Source: CAZXVW01 sp964644025 (lineage in GTDB: Bacteria; Acidobacteriota; Terriglobia; Bryobacterales; Bryobacteraceae). Taken from it: DNA of 17,522 bases. The position numbers were made by a program, and so were the translations under genes. How positions within the stretch are numbered: the stretch's first letter is position 1; each line of letters opens with the position of its first letter. Below are positions 1-7,261 of the stretch, one piece after another. The stretch is from the NCBI GenBank assembly GCA_964644025.1, contig CAZXVW010000079.1:1-17522 (forward strand). Direction: 5' to 3'. The notes under the pieces are model-generated. The model did no database searches, was not told the origin of the DNA, and saw nothing but the letters and a program-made list of their open reading frames with translations.

Positions 1-1602
1 CCCCCCGCACAACCAGTACACCAGGCCGGCAACCTGGTCAGTGATCCGCTGGGCGAGCCGCACCAGACCGAACAGGTTATGGAACCCGAAGCGCGCATAC
101 CCAGATTCGGCGGCGTGCAGGATTTTCGCCGACAGGCTCGGGATCACGGTAATGGCCACGATGAGGCTGAGGCCGACGGCGCAGCTCAGCGCGATGGCGA
201 TATCGCGAAACAGTTGCCCCGCCTCCTGTTCCACGAACACCACCGGCACGAACACGGCGATGGTAGTGAGCGTGCTAGCCAGCACCGCGCCCCAGACCTC
301 CCGCGTGCCGTCGTAGGCCGCCTCGGCCAGCGCCTTGCCCATCTGCCGGTGCCGGTAGATGTTTTCCAGCACCACGATGGAGTTGTCCACCACCATGCCC
401 ACGGCGAACGCCATCCCGGCCAGGCTGATGACGTTCAGCGTCCGGTCAAACCACAGCAGCGCCAGAAACGTGCTGATCATGCTGATCGGAATGGCCACCG
501 CCACCACCAGCGTGCTGGTGACGCTTCGTAGAAACAGCAGCAGCACGAAGATGGCCAGCGCGCCGCCGAGAAAAAGGCTCTGGCGCACCAGGCCGATCGA
601 GCTGTGAATGTAGGTCGTCTCGTCCCAGATCCGTTCGAGCCGGAGCCCCCGCGGCGCCAGCAGCTCCCGGTTAACGCGGTCCACCGCGCTCTTCAGCTTG
701 TCCATGACTTCCAGGACATTCTCCCCGGGCTCCTTGACCGCGTTCATGGCGATCATCTCCACGTTTTCGAAGTAGGATTTCTGCAGCGGCTTCCGGTAGC
801 CGAGCTCGGCCCGGGCGACGTCGCGAACGTAAATGGGCACGCCGCCGCGGACGGCGATGACGACGTCCTCGATATCCTCCGGGGAAGCGTACTCGCCCAC
901 CGTGCGGACCAGGTACCGGCGTTTCCCTTCGTTGAAATCGCCTCCGCTGTAATTCCGGTTCTCCCGGTCCAGGGCGGCAGCCAACTGGTTCATCGTTACC
1001 ATCCGGCCGGCCAGCTTCACCGGGTCGACGATCACGTGCATTTCCCGCCGCTTCCCGCCGTAGGTGTTTACCGAAGCCAGGCCGGGCACGCGCTCGAGTT
1101 CCGGCCTGACGTAGTCGTCGACGAAGTTGTAGAGCGTAGACAGATCGCCGGTGAACGGCTTCTCACCTCCCGGCAGCAGCACAAACCATGCGATGGCGTT
1201 TCCTTCCTCGTCCGAGCCCCGAATGATCGGCTTGTCGGCGTCGGCCGGGTACCGCGGAACCTGATCCAGGGCGTTGGCCACCTTGAGCAGGGCGGTGTCC
1301 TTGTCCGTGCCGATCTGGAAGGTGAGGTCGATGGAGCCGTAACTGTCCTGGCTGGTACTCTCCAGCTTCACCAGCCCCTCGAGCGCCTTCAACTGTTCTT
1401 CCTGCTCGTCGACAATCTCCCGCTCGATTTCGTAAGGGCTGGCACCCGGCCAAAACGTTGTCACGCTGATTTCGGGCTCCTCGACGGTGGGCGTGAGCTG
1501 GACGGGAATCCGCTTCAGGGCGATGGCGCCGAACAGCAACAACAGAATCACCCCGACGGCGGTGGTAACCGGGTAGCGGATGGCGTCATGGACCAGTTTC
1601 AT
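1..1602 (-). CDS. RND-family efflux permease, N-terminal half (cut by window edge)
   Basis: Inner-membrane resistance-nodulation-division transporter that would use the proton gradient to export substrates through an adaptor and an outer-membrane channel. An open frame of 534 codons runs without a stop to the left edge; a complete family member has about 1,030-1,050 residues, so roughly half is visible. Seen: an N-terminal membrane helix ending in the typical ALKRIPVQLTP, a periplasmic porter region, then a block of membrane helices from about residue 340. The TM4 signature GMVVDNSIVVLEN carries Asp406 where AcrB has its first proton-relay Asp (D407); the second position is Asn407 instead of Asp. 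The ATG overlaps the adaptor stop as ATGA, so the two are translationally coupled. It looks like the HAE-1/AcrB-like branch rather than a heavy-metal CusA type, but the substrate cannot be told. Confidence 0.93.
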   Translation of the reverse strand, partial: MKLVHDAIRYPVTTAVGVILLLLFGAIALKRIPVQLTPTVEEPEISVTTFWPGASPYEIEREIVDEQEEQLKALEGLVKLESTSQDSYGSIDLTFQIGTDKDTALLKVANALDQVPRYPADADKPIIRGSDEEGNAIAWFVLLPGGEKPFTGDLSTLYNFVDDYVRPELERVPGLASVNTYGGKRREMHVIVDPVKLAGRMVTMNQLAAALDRENRNYSGGDFNEGKRRYLVRTVGEYASPEDIEDVVIAVRGGVPIYVRDVARAELGYRKPLQKSYFENVEMIAMNAVKEPGENVLEVMDKLKSAVDRVNRELLAPRGLRLERIWDETTYIHSSIGLVRQSLFLGGALAIFVLLLFLRSVTSTLVVAVAIPISMISTFLALLWFDRTLNVISLAGMAFAVGMVVDNSIVVLENIYRHRQMGKALAEAAYDGTREVWGAVLASTLTTIAVFVPVVFVEQEAGQLFRDIAIALSCAVGLSLIVAITVIPSLSAKILHAAESGYARFGFHNLFGLVRLAQRITDQVAGLVYWLCGG

Positions 1603-2672
1603 GGCAGCGGATACTCCACCGGCTCGCCCCGCACCCGCTGGCCCGGCCGGAGCCGTTCATTTCCGCGGGTGACTACCCGTTCCCCGGGCGAGATGCCGCC
1701 CCGGACCTCGATCCAGGCTCCGGCGCCGGCGCCAGTGGTGACCGGAACCGGTTCCACCGTCCCGTCCTCACCGATCCGGTAAACGATCAACTGGTCCCCC
1801 TGCCGGTAGAGGCCGTCCTTGGGAATGATTGTGGCCGAATGAGCCCGACCGCCGGAGGCGGACACGCCCTCCAATAGTACGTGGGCGAGCATTCCCACGC
1901 CGATCCGTCCCGTCCCGGCCGATAAGCTCACCTTTACCGGAAAGGTGCGCGCTTCCTCGTCGGCCCGGGGAATGATGGCGCTGACCTTGCCCCGCAACGT
2001 CCGGCCCGGCAAGGCGTCCAACGTGAGGCGGGCGGGGCCGCCGATGCGGACCGAGGGGTAATACTGCTCGGGCACGTCCACCACCACCTCGAGCGCGGCC
2101 AGCGAGAGCAGTTCCACCACCGGGTCGCCCACGCCCAGCCATTGCCCCAGCTCAGTGCGTTTGGCCACCACGACGCCATCGAACGGGGCCGTGATCCCAC
2201 TCCTCTGGATGTCATATTCAATACGCTCGATTTCCGCCTCCAGGTTACCCACACGCCCCTGCCAGGCGTTGAACTCGTAGCGAGCGTCATCGAACTGCTG
2301 CTGGGAGAAAACCTTCGCGGTGAACAGCTCTTCGGCCCGTTCGAAATTCCGCCGCGCCAGTTTCCGCCTCGCCTCCGCTTCCTGAAGCTGAGCCCTGGCC
2401 GCGCGAAGTTCCAGCTTCAGGCTGTGCTGGTTTAGGCGAGCCAGTAGTTGTCCCTTGCGCACCGTGTCCCCTTCTTTTACCGGATACTCAACCACCAGAC
2501 CGGCGATTTCACTCGCTACCAGGCTCGTCACACCGGAACTCACCGTACCGGGCAGCCGGAGCTGGCTCTCTACGTGGTATTCACGGGCCTCCGTGTAGCC
2601 GACCGGGCTGGGCGGCGTCTGTTGCCCTGACAGGCACAGGGAAAACATGAGGAGAACCGGTGTGCGCTTCAT
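1599..2672 (-). CDS. RND efflux periplasmic adaptor (membrane fusion protein)
   Basis: Adaptor that would link the RND permease to an outer-membrane channel across the periplasm. The 357 residues show the family layout: a hydrophobic N-terminus (about 1-16) that looks like a signal peptide; half-lipoyl motifs at about 51-81 and 157-190 (the second containing ITAPFDGVVV); an alpha-helical coiled-coil hairpin between them rich in Ala, Glu, Arg and Leu (about 83-155); a beta-barrel (about 192-268); and a membrane-proximal domain to the end. Cys13 lies in the signal region but the preceding residues (FSL) are not a standard lipobox, so lipid anchoring is doubtful. It has its own candidate promoter and is the first gene of a unit separate from the ribosomal genes. 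The start is the ATG at 2672, the only one preceding the signal peptide. Confidence 0.92.
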   Translation of the reverse strand: MKRTPVLLMFSLCLSGQQTPPSPVGYTEAREYHVESQLRLPGTVSSGVTSLVASEIAGLVVEYPVKEGDTVRKGQLLARLNQHSLKLELRAARAQLQEAEARRKLARRNFERAEELFTAKVFSQQQFDDARYEFNAWQGRVGNLEAEIERIEYDIQRSGITAPFDGVVVAKRTELGQWLGVGDPVVELLSLAALEVVVDVPEQYYPSVRIGGPARLTLDALPGRTLRGKVSAIIPRADEEARTFPVKVSLSAGTGRIGVGMLAHVLLEGVSASGGRAHSATIIPKDGLYRQGDQLIVYRIGEDGTVEPVPVTTGAGAGAWIEVRGGISPGERVVTRGNERLRPGQRVRGEPVEYPLP

Positions 2673-2699
2673 TCGTTATTCTTCCACCGCGCGACAAGA

Positions 2700-2728
2700 A
2701 ATATATTGCTATTAGTTTACATTGTCCG
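2700..2728 (-). promoter_or_regulatory. Candidate sigma70 promoter of the efflux operon
   Basis: Reading the minus strand, CGGACA (2728-2723; four of six matches to TTGACA) is followed after exactly 17 bases by TATATT (2705-2700; five of six matches to TATAAT). The spacer is AT-rich in an otherwise very GC-rich window. Transcription would start near 2692, leaving a leader of about 20 bases with a GGAAG ribosome-binding site before the adaptor ATG. It lies just downstream of the terminator that ends the ribosomal cluster, which is where a new promoter is needed. Confidence 0.6.
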
Positions 2729-2749
2729 CACCGTTGCGGGGGATGAGAC

Positions 2750-2779
2750 AAAAAGCGCGGGGAGGGATTCTCCCCGCGC
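2750..2779 (-). terminator. Rho-independent terminator ending the ribosomal cluster
   Basis: On the minus strand a perfect 10-bp stem, GCGCGGGGAG with CTCCCCGCGC (2779-2770 and 2764-2755), encloses the 5-base loop AATCC and is followed directly by five Ts. It begins about 25 bases after the rplQ stop codon. The arrangement marks the end of the supercluster transcript and separates it from the efflux genes. Confidence 0.9.
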
Positions 2780-2804
2780 CAGGCTGCCCGGAAAATTTCC
2801 TTCC

Positions 2805-3263
2805 TTAGGACTCGCCGCCGCCTGCCTCTTCGTCGAGGCGGCCTTCCTTGATCGCCTGCATGCGCTCTTCCTTGCGCTTGGCGCGTTCGGCGGCGCGTTT
2901 CACCAGCTTGGAGCCGACCAGCTCCAGCATCGCCTGCTCAGCGCCGTCGCCCTTGCGCGGCCCGATCCGCACGATGCGCGTGTAGCCGCCGTTCCGTTGC
3001 CCAAAGCGGGCGCCAAGCTCCTCGAAGAGCTTCTTCACCGAAGCCGGCGTGTTCAGGAACGCCGCCGCCCGGCGGCGCGAGTGCAGCGTGTCTTTCTTGG
3101 CCAGCGTGATCATCTTGTCCACCAGCGGCCGGGCGGCCTTGGCTTTCGGCACGGTGGTGATAATGCGCTCGGATTCGATCACGTTGGTTACCAGTCCGCG
3201 GAGCAGCGCCCTGCGGGCCGCGGGGTCTCGTTGCAATTTGTATCCTGCTCTCCGGTGTCTCAT
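2805..3263 (-). CDS. rplQ: 50S ribosomal protein L17
   Basis: Large-subunit protein located near the peptide exit side. The product has 152 residues; the first 120 or so match the whole L17 fold, starting MRHRRAGYKLQRDPAARRAL and including the LFEELGARF segment. The family is usually 115-130 residues, so there is an extra charged C-terminal part (from about residue 125: basic, then acidic, ending DEEAGGGES). It is the last gene of the alpha segment, 23 bases after rpoA, with AAGGA upstream of its ATG, and is followed by the terminator at 2750-2779. Confidence 0.97.
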   Translation of the reverse strand: MRHRRAGYKLQRDPAARRALLRGLVTNVIESERIITTVPKAKAARPLVDKMITLAKKDTLHSRRRAAAFLNTPASVKKLFEELGARFGQRNGGYTRIVRIGPRKGDGAEQAMLELVGSKLVKRAAERAKRKEERMQAIKEGRLDEEAGGGES

Positions 3264-3286
3264 CTTGGTTCCTTCTTCGCCGCCGC

Positions 3287-4354
3287 TCAGGCTTCGCCCG
3301 TCGGCGCCTCCTCGACCGGCGTTTCCGCCACCGGCCCCTGGTCCTCGTCGGTATTCGCCAGCACGACGGGGGCGCCGGAGGGCAGTACCAACCGCCCTTG
3401 CGAGTCGAACCGCATGCCGAACTGCAGCCCAAGACCGCTGAGAATTTCCTTGATCTCGTTCAGCGATTTCCGGCCAAAGTTCTTCGTCCGCAGCATTTCG
3501 GCCTCGGTCTTCTGGACCAGGTCGCCGATGGTCTGAATGTTGGCGTTCTTCAAGCAGTTGTAAGAGCGAACGCTGAGCTCGAGCTCCTCGACCGAGCGAT
3601 TCAAGATCTCGTTCATCCGGTTCAGGGCCCGGTCCACGGGTTCCGGTTCCGGTTCCTCGACATCCTCGAAGTTGATGAAGATCGTGGTGTGGTCTTTCAG
3701 AAGTCTGGCCGCGTGGCCGATGGCGTCCTGCGGCGAGATGGCCCCGTTGGTCCAGACCTCCAGCGTCAGCTTGTCGTAGTCGGTCATCTGGCCCAGGCGG
3801 GCGTTCTCGACGGTGAAGTTCGCCTTCCGCACCGGCGAGTGAACCGAGTCGATCGGGATGTAGCCAAGCGGCAGGTCCTCGTCATAATTGCGGTCCGCGC
3901 TGACGTAGCCGCGTCCCATTTTCAGGCGCATTTCGACGATCAGTTTGCCCTCCTCGCCAACGGTCGCGATATGCATGTGGCGGTCAAGAACCTCCACGTC
4001 AGGGTCAGTCTCGATCTGGCCGCTGAGCACCTCGCCCGGCTGTTCCACGCGCAGGTAAGCGGTGCGCACACCTTCGCCCGTCATCTTGAACGGGACCTGT
4101 TTCAGGTTCAGGATGATGTCGGTGGCGTCTTCGGTGACACCGGGGATGGGGCTGAACTCGTGCGTCACGCCCTCAATTCGCACCGCCGTGATCGCGGCTC
4201 CCTCGATCGAGCTCAGCAGGATCCGGCGCAGGCTGGTGCCGATGGTAGTGCCGAAGCCCCGCTCGAACGGCTGGGCGTGAAACATGCCGTAACGGTCGGT
4301 CAGCGTCTCGGTATTTGCTACCAGTCGTTTCGGCTTCTGGAAGCCAATCAACAT
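3287..4354 (-). CDS. rpoA: DNA-directed RNA polymerase subunit alpha
   Basis: Alpha subunit, which dimerises to nucleate RNA polymerase assembly and contacts upstream promoter DNA and activators. The N-terminal assembly domain spans about residues 1-232 (GTTIGTSLRRILLSSIEGAA is the dimer and beta-contact region). An acidic linker EEPEPEPVD follows, then the C-terminal domain at about 252-314. The DNA-binding residues known from E. coli are kept: Arg263, Asn266, Cys267 and Lys269, and Gly294-Arg-Lys-Ser297. The product has 355 residues against about 329 in E. coli; the excess is a tail of about 40 residues after the C-terminal domain, ending strongly acidic. GGAGG stands 5 bases before the ATG. 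It lies 17 bases after rpsD and 23 before rplQ. Confidence 0.98.
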   Translation of the reverse strand: MLIGFQKPKRLVANTETLTDRYGMFHAQPFERGFGTTIGTSLRRILLSSIEGAAITAVRIEGVTHEFSPIPGVTEDATDIILNLKQVPFKMTGEGVRTAYLRVEQPGEVLSGQIETDPDVEVLDRHMHIATVGEEGKLIVEMRLKMGRGYVSADRNYDEDLPLGYIPIDSVHSPVRKANFTVENARLGQMTDYDKLTLEVWTNGAISPQDAIGHAARLLKDHTTIFINFEDVEEPEPEPVDRALNRMNEILNRSVEELELSVRSYNCLKNANIQTIGDLVQKTEAEMLRTKNFGRKSLNEIKEILSGLGLQFGMRFDSQGRLVLPSGAPVVLANTDEDQGPVAETPVEEAPTGEA

Positions 4355-4371
4355 CGCTTCCTCCTTCTTCT

Positions 4372-5007
4372 TTACTTGGAATACAGCTCGACGATGAGCT
4401 GCTCATTCAACTGGATCTGAACCAGTTCCTCGCGCTTGGGCAGGCCAATGACCCGGCCCCTTAAGGCGTCCCGCTCCACCTCCAGCCAGCTTGGGCAGGG
4501 CGTGTGAGCGGTGGCCTCCAGCGCGTTCAGAATCGTCGGGTTCTTCCGGCTCTTCTCCTTCACCTCGATGACGTCGTTCAGCTTCACTTGGTAGGAAGGG
4601 ATGTTCACCTTCCGGCCGTTCACCAAGATGTGCCCGTGCCGGACCAGTTGCCGGGCTTGGTTGCGGCTGGTGCCGAAACCCAACCGGTAGATCGTGTTGT
4701 CCAGCCGCCGCTCCAGCATCGAGAGAAGGTTCTCACCGGTGATACCCTTCATCTTGGCGGCCTTCTCGTAGTAGCGCCGGAACTGCCGTTCCAGCACCCC
4801 GTAAGCCCGGCGGGCCTTCTGCTTCTCCCGGAGCTGGAGCCCGTAACCGATGATCTTTGGCCGCCGCCGCCGCCGGCCGTGCTGGCCCGGGGGAACATTG
4901 CGGCGCTCGATGGCGCACTTTTCGCTGTGACAGCGTTCACCTTTCAGAAAAAGCTTCATGCCCTCTCGCCGGCATTGCCGGCAAACCGGGCCGATGTATC
5001 GTGCCAA
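4372..5007 (-). CDS. rpsD: 30S ribosomal protein S4 (TTG start)
   Basis: Primary 16S rRNA-binding protein that organises the 5' domain of the small subunit; in many bacteria it also represses its own mRNA. The 211 residues are full length. The N-terminus has Cys9-x2-Cys12 and Cys26-x4-Cys31, the zinc-site (C+) form, followed by the S4 RNA-binding domain with RLDNTIYRLGFGTSRNQARQ. The start is TTG at 5007: a perfect AAGGAGG (5019-5013) stands 5 bases before it and the next residues (ARYIGPVC) are the conserved N-terminus. It is preceded by a 149-base gap, the longest in the cluster. Confidence 0.97.
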   Translation of the reverse strand: MARYIGPVCRQCRREGMKLFLKGERCHSEKCAIERRNVPPGQHGRRRRRPKIIGYGLQLREKQKARRAYGVLERQFRRYYEKAAKMKGITGENLLSMLERRLDNTIYRLGFGTSRNQARQLVRHGHILVNGRKVNIPSYQVKLNDVIEVKEKSRKNPTILNALEATAHTPCPSWLEVERDALRGRVIGLPKREELVQIQLNEQLIVELYSK

Positions 5008-5012
5008 GTTAA

Positions 5013-5019
5013 CCTCCTT
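5013..5019 (-). promoter_or_regulatory. Ribosome-binding site fixing the TTG start of rpsD
   Basis: AAGGAGG on the minus strand, 5 bases before the TTG at 5007. It decides the start, because no in-frame ATG gives the conserved S4 N-terminus. Confidence 0.85.
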
Positions 5020-5156
5020 AGTTCGTCTCGCTAAGCCAGGTGCAGTTTACGGGCCGGGCATCCGGACCTTGGCGCCGCCCTCGCGGCCAGCCGAGATTCG
5101 CCCGAACCTTCCTCCTGCTCTCGCTGATTCGTTTCCACGCCGCGGCGCCCCCCTCG

Positions 5157-5561
5157 CTAGACTCGCCGCCGCTTCGGCGGCCGGCAGCCGTTGTGCGGAA
5201 TCGGCGTGGTATCCCGGATGCGGCGCACTTCAAAGCCGGCCGTCGCCAGCGCGCGCACCGCCGACTCCCGGCCCGAGCCGGGCCCGCTGACGTGCACCTC
5301 CACCACCCGCATGCCGCATTCCCGCGCCCGCCGCGCCGCCGTGAGCGAGGCCTGCTGCGCGGCAAACGGAGTTCCCTTGCGCGAGCCCCGGAACCCCAAG
5401 GATCCGGAACTGGACCACGCAATCACATTGCCCTTGGGATCACTGAAGGTGACGATCGTGTTGTTGAACGTCGCCTGAATGTGGACAATCCCCTCGGGAA
5501 CGTTTTTCTTCTCCTTCTTCTTGTAGCTCTTCTTTTTTCCTGCCTTGCCTGCCTTGGCCAT
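5157..5561 (-). CDS. rpsK: 30S ribosomal protein S11
   Basis: Small-subunit platform protein near the mRNA exit and the S7/S18 contacts. The product has 134 residues, normal for the family. The N-terminal 20 residues are lysine-rich and disordered-looking; the core carries IVHIQATFNNTIVTFSD and GSRKGTPFAAQQA, and the protein ends in the conserved HNGCRPPKRRRV. The ATG at 5561 is preceded by GAGGA. It lies 15 bases after rpsM. Confidence 0.98.
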   Translation of the reverse strand: MAKAGKAGKKKSYKKKEKKNVPEGIVHIQATFNNTIVTFSDPKGNVIAWSSSGSLGFRGSRKGTPFAAQQASLTAARRARECGMRVVEVHVSGPGSGRESAVRALATAGFEVRRIRDTTPIPHNGCRPPKRRRV

Positions 5562-5576
5562 AATCCGAATTCCTCG

Positions 5577-5963
5577 TCACTTCTTCGCCGCGGATCTCCT
5601 CTTGTTGGCGATGGTTCCCCGTCGCGGCCCCTTGCGCGTGCGAGCGTTGGTGTGCGTGCGCTGGCCGCGCACGGGAAGCCCACGGCGGTGGCGCAAGCCG
5701 CGATAGGAACCCAGCTCGATGAGCCGGCGGATATTCATCGAGATTTCCTTCCGCAGATCACCCTCCACGGAACCTTCCGTCTCGATGATCTGGCGAATCC
5801 GCGTGATTTCATCCTCGGCGAGATCACCGATCTTCTTGTTGAAGTCGACTCCCGCCCGGTACAGGATGGACTTCGCCCGGGTGCGGCCGATTCCATACAG
5901 ATAAGTCAGTCCTACCTCGGCCCGTTTCCGGTCCGGCAGGTCGACACCGATAATGCGCGCCAT
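5577..5963 (-). CDS. rpsM: 30S ribosomal protein S13
   Basis: Small-subunit head protein that makes bridges to the large subunit and touches P-site tRNA. The 128 residues are complete: MARIIGVDLPDRKR at the start, the helix-two-turn-helix region YGIGRTRAKSIL, and the C-terminal RGLRHRRGLPVRGQRTHTNA, ending in a basic AKK tail. GGGAGAAG stands before the ATG. It is the first gene of the alpha segment and follows rpmJ by 12 bases, so it is probably read through from the genes upstream. Confidence 0.98.
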   Translation of the reverse strand: MARIIGVDLPDRKRAEVGLTYLYGIGRTRAKSILYRAGVDFNKKIGDLAEDEITRIRQIIETEGSVEGDLRKEISMNIRRLIELGSYRGLRHRRGLPVRGQRTHTNARTRKGPRRGTIANKRRSAAKK

Positions 5964-5975
5964 AGTCTTCTCCCT

Positions 5976-6089
5976 CTACCCCTGACGCTGTTTATGCTTG
6001 GGGTTCTGGCAGATCACCCGCACCACGCCGTGGCGGTGAATGACCTTGCACTTGTCACAAATCTTTTTCACTGAAGCTCGTACTTTCAT
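5976..6089 (-). CDS. rpmJ: 50S ribosomal protein L36
   Basis: Smallest large-subunit protein; it binds 23S rRNA through a zinc knuckle. The 37 codons read MKVRASVKKICDKCKVIHRH and end KHKQRQG. The zinc ligands are present: Cys11, Cys14, Cys27 and His32, so this is the zinc-binding (C+) form. It lies 6 bases after infA and 12 bases before rpsM, its standard position. It is too short for common length cut-offs and could be missed by automated annotation. Confidence 0.97.
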   Translation of the reverse strand: MKVRASVKKICDKCKVIHRHGVVRVICQNPKHKQRQG

Positions 6090-6095
6090 CTTCTG

Positions 6096-6332
6096 CTAGC
6101 CTTGCTCTGGCGGTAACATCTTCAGAATGCATCCCCGGGCCGGGTCGCGGGGTGAAAGCCGGACACGGACCCGGTCACCGGGGCGGACCCGGACAAAATT
6201 CCGCTGCCCGGCGCCGGTGGCGTGCGCCAGCACCTGCCGCCGGTCGGCGAGCCGGAGACGGTAAGTGGCGTTCGGCAGCAGTTCCACGACCGTTGCCACG
6301 ACCGCTTTGTCCGCCTGTGTATCGCTTGCCAT
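6096..6332 (-). CDS. infA: Translation initiation factor IF-1, divergent
   Basis: IF-1 binds the ribosomal A site during initiation and assists IF-2 and IF-3. The 78 residues form a single S1-type OB domain with recognisable family landmarks: VVELLPNATYRLRL near the start, RVRPGDRVRVRLSPRDPARG in the middle, and a short C-terminal tail. Position between map and rpmJ supports the call. It departs from the family in the loop after the third strand, where the usual HISGKMRKNYIR is HATGAGQRNFVR, losing most of the basic residues, and in RGCI in place of RGRI. The ATG at 6332 was chosen over a GTG at 6371 because the latter would overlap map and adds non-family residues. The Shine-Dalgarno sequence is weak. 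Confidence 0.9.
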   Translation of the reverse strand: MASDTQADKAVVATVVELLPNATYRLRLADRRQVLAHATGAGQRNFVRVRPGDRVRVRLSPRDPARGCILKMLPPEQG

Positions 6333-6349
6333 GCGTCCGTTCCCGGCTC

Positions 6350-7120
6350 CTAGGGCCGCGTCAACACCCACGGGCCATTGCCCGTAATCGCAACGCAGTG
6401 TTCAAAATGGGCCGCGTACGATCCGTCCCGGGTCATCGCCGTCCAGCGGTCCTTCGCCAGACGGGTGCCCGGAGCGCCAGCACTCACCATCGGCTCGATG
6501 GCGAGCACCATGCCTTCCTTCAACCGCGGATTCTCGCCGCTGCGGTCGACGTAGTTCGGCACCGGCGGCTCTTCGTGAAGCTTCGTGCCGATCCCATGAC
6601 CCACGTATTCCCGCACCACGCTGAATCCGTTCTCGGTGACGTATCGCTCCACGGTCCCGGAGATGTCAAACAAACGGTTGCCGGGCCGGGCCCGGTCGAT
6701 GGCCCGTTCCAGGGCTTCCCGCGTCACCTCCAGCAGGCGCTGCACGCGCCCATTCACCTCACCCACCGGCACCGTGATCGCCGCGTCTCCGTAATAGCCG
6801 TTCAGCTCGACGCCGGTATCAATGGAGATGATATCCCCGGCCTTCAAAACCCGCTTCGCCGACGGCATCCCATGAACGATCTCATCGTTGACCGACGTGC
6901 ACAGCACGTAAGGAAACCGCGCCCCGACCGCCGGCACGTAATAGCCCTTGAAGGCGGGCCGCGCCCCGGCCTCCCGGATCATGCGCTCGGCCTCCTTCTC
7001 CAAGTCGAGGGTGGTCACGCCCTCGGCCACCATCTGTTCCATCTTCCGCAGCACGGAGTGAACCAGCAGGCCCGCAGCGCGCATCTTTTCCAGCTCAGCC
7101 GGACTTTTTCGAATAATCAT
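6350..7120 (-). CDS. map: Methionine aminopeptidase, type I
   Basis: Cytosolic metalloenzyme that removes the initiator methionine from new proteins with small second residues. The 256 residues are typical of the short type I form without an N-terminal extension. The catalytic set is complete: His83 (substrate contact) and the metal ligands Asp101, Asp112, His175, Glu209 and Glu240, with His182 also kept (in VGHGIGTKLHEEP). It lies 17 bases before infA. The 141-base gap in front of it, with a poor Shine-Dalgarno and a possible promoter, replaces the adk gene commonly found there. Confidence 0.97.
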   Translation of the reverse strand: MIIRKSPAELEKMRAAGLLVHSVLRKMEQMVAEGVTTLDLEKEAERMIREAGARPAFKGYYVPAVGARFPYVLCTSVNDEIVHGMPSAKRVLKAGDIISIDTGVELNGYYGDAAITVPVGEVNGRVQRLLEVTREALERAIDRARPGNRLFDISGTVERYVTENGFSVVREYVGHGIGTKLHEEPPVPNYVDRSGENPRLKEGMVLAIEPMVSAGAPGTRLAKDRWTAMTRDGSYAAHFEHCVAITGNGPWVLTRP

Positions 7121-7142
7121 TCCGTGTCAGGCGGATACAGGT

Positions 7143-7178
7143 GCGAGCTTACCTTAATTGTAAAACAGCTCAGCTCGC
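7143..7178 (-). promoter_or_regulatory. Inverted repeat around a possible -10 element before map
   Basis: The 7-base arms GCGAGCT (minus strand 7178-7172) and AGCTCGC (7149-7143) flank a 22-base AT-rich spacer containing TACAAT (7162-7157; five of six matches to a sigma70 -10 box). No good -35 box is visible at 16-18 bases, so this is a weak promoter call. The arms could instead form an mRNA hairpin or an operator. Confidence 0.35.
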
Positions 7179-7261
7179 GCTGCCTCCCATGTCCGTCAGC
7201 CATTGCCTCCCGGGCCCCGGGGACCGGACGCCTGCCGCCCGTCTCCGCACCCAGGCCCTTG

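Noticed and set aside
1163..1453. 96-codon minus-strand frame within the permease region
   Set aside because: Overlaps the long permease frame in another phase; the permease frame gives clear RND similarity.
604..1782. 392-codon plus-strand frame
   Set aside because: Antisense to the RND permease, with the same His- and Arg-rich character.
6333..6371. GTG start for infA inside map
   Set aside because: The added residues do not fit IF-1 and the ATG at 6332 gives the normal length.
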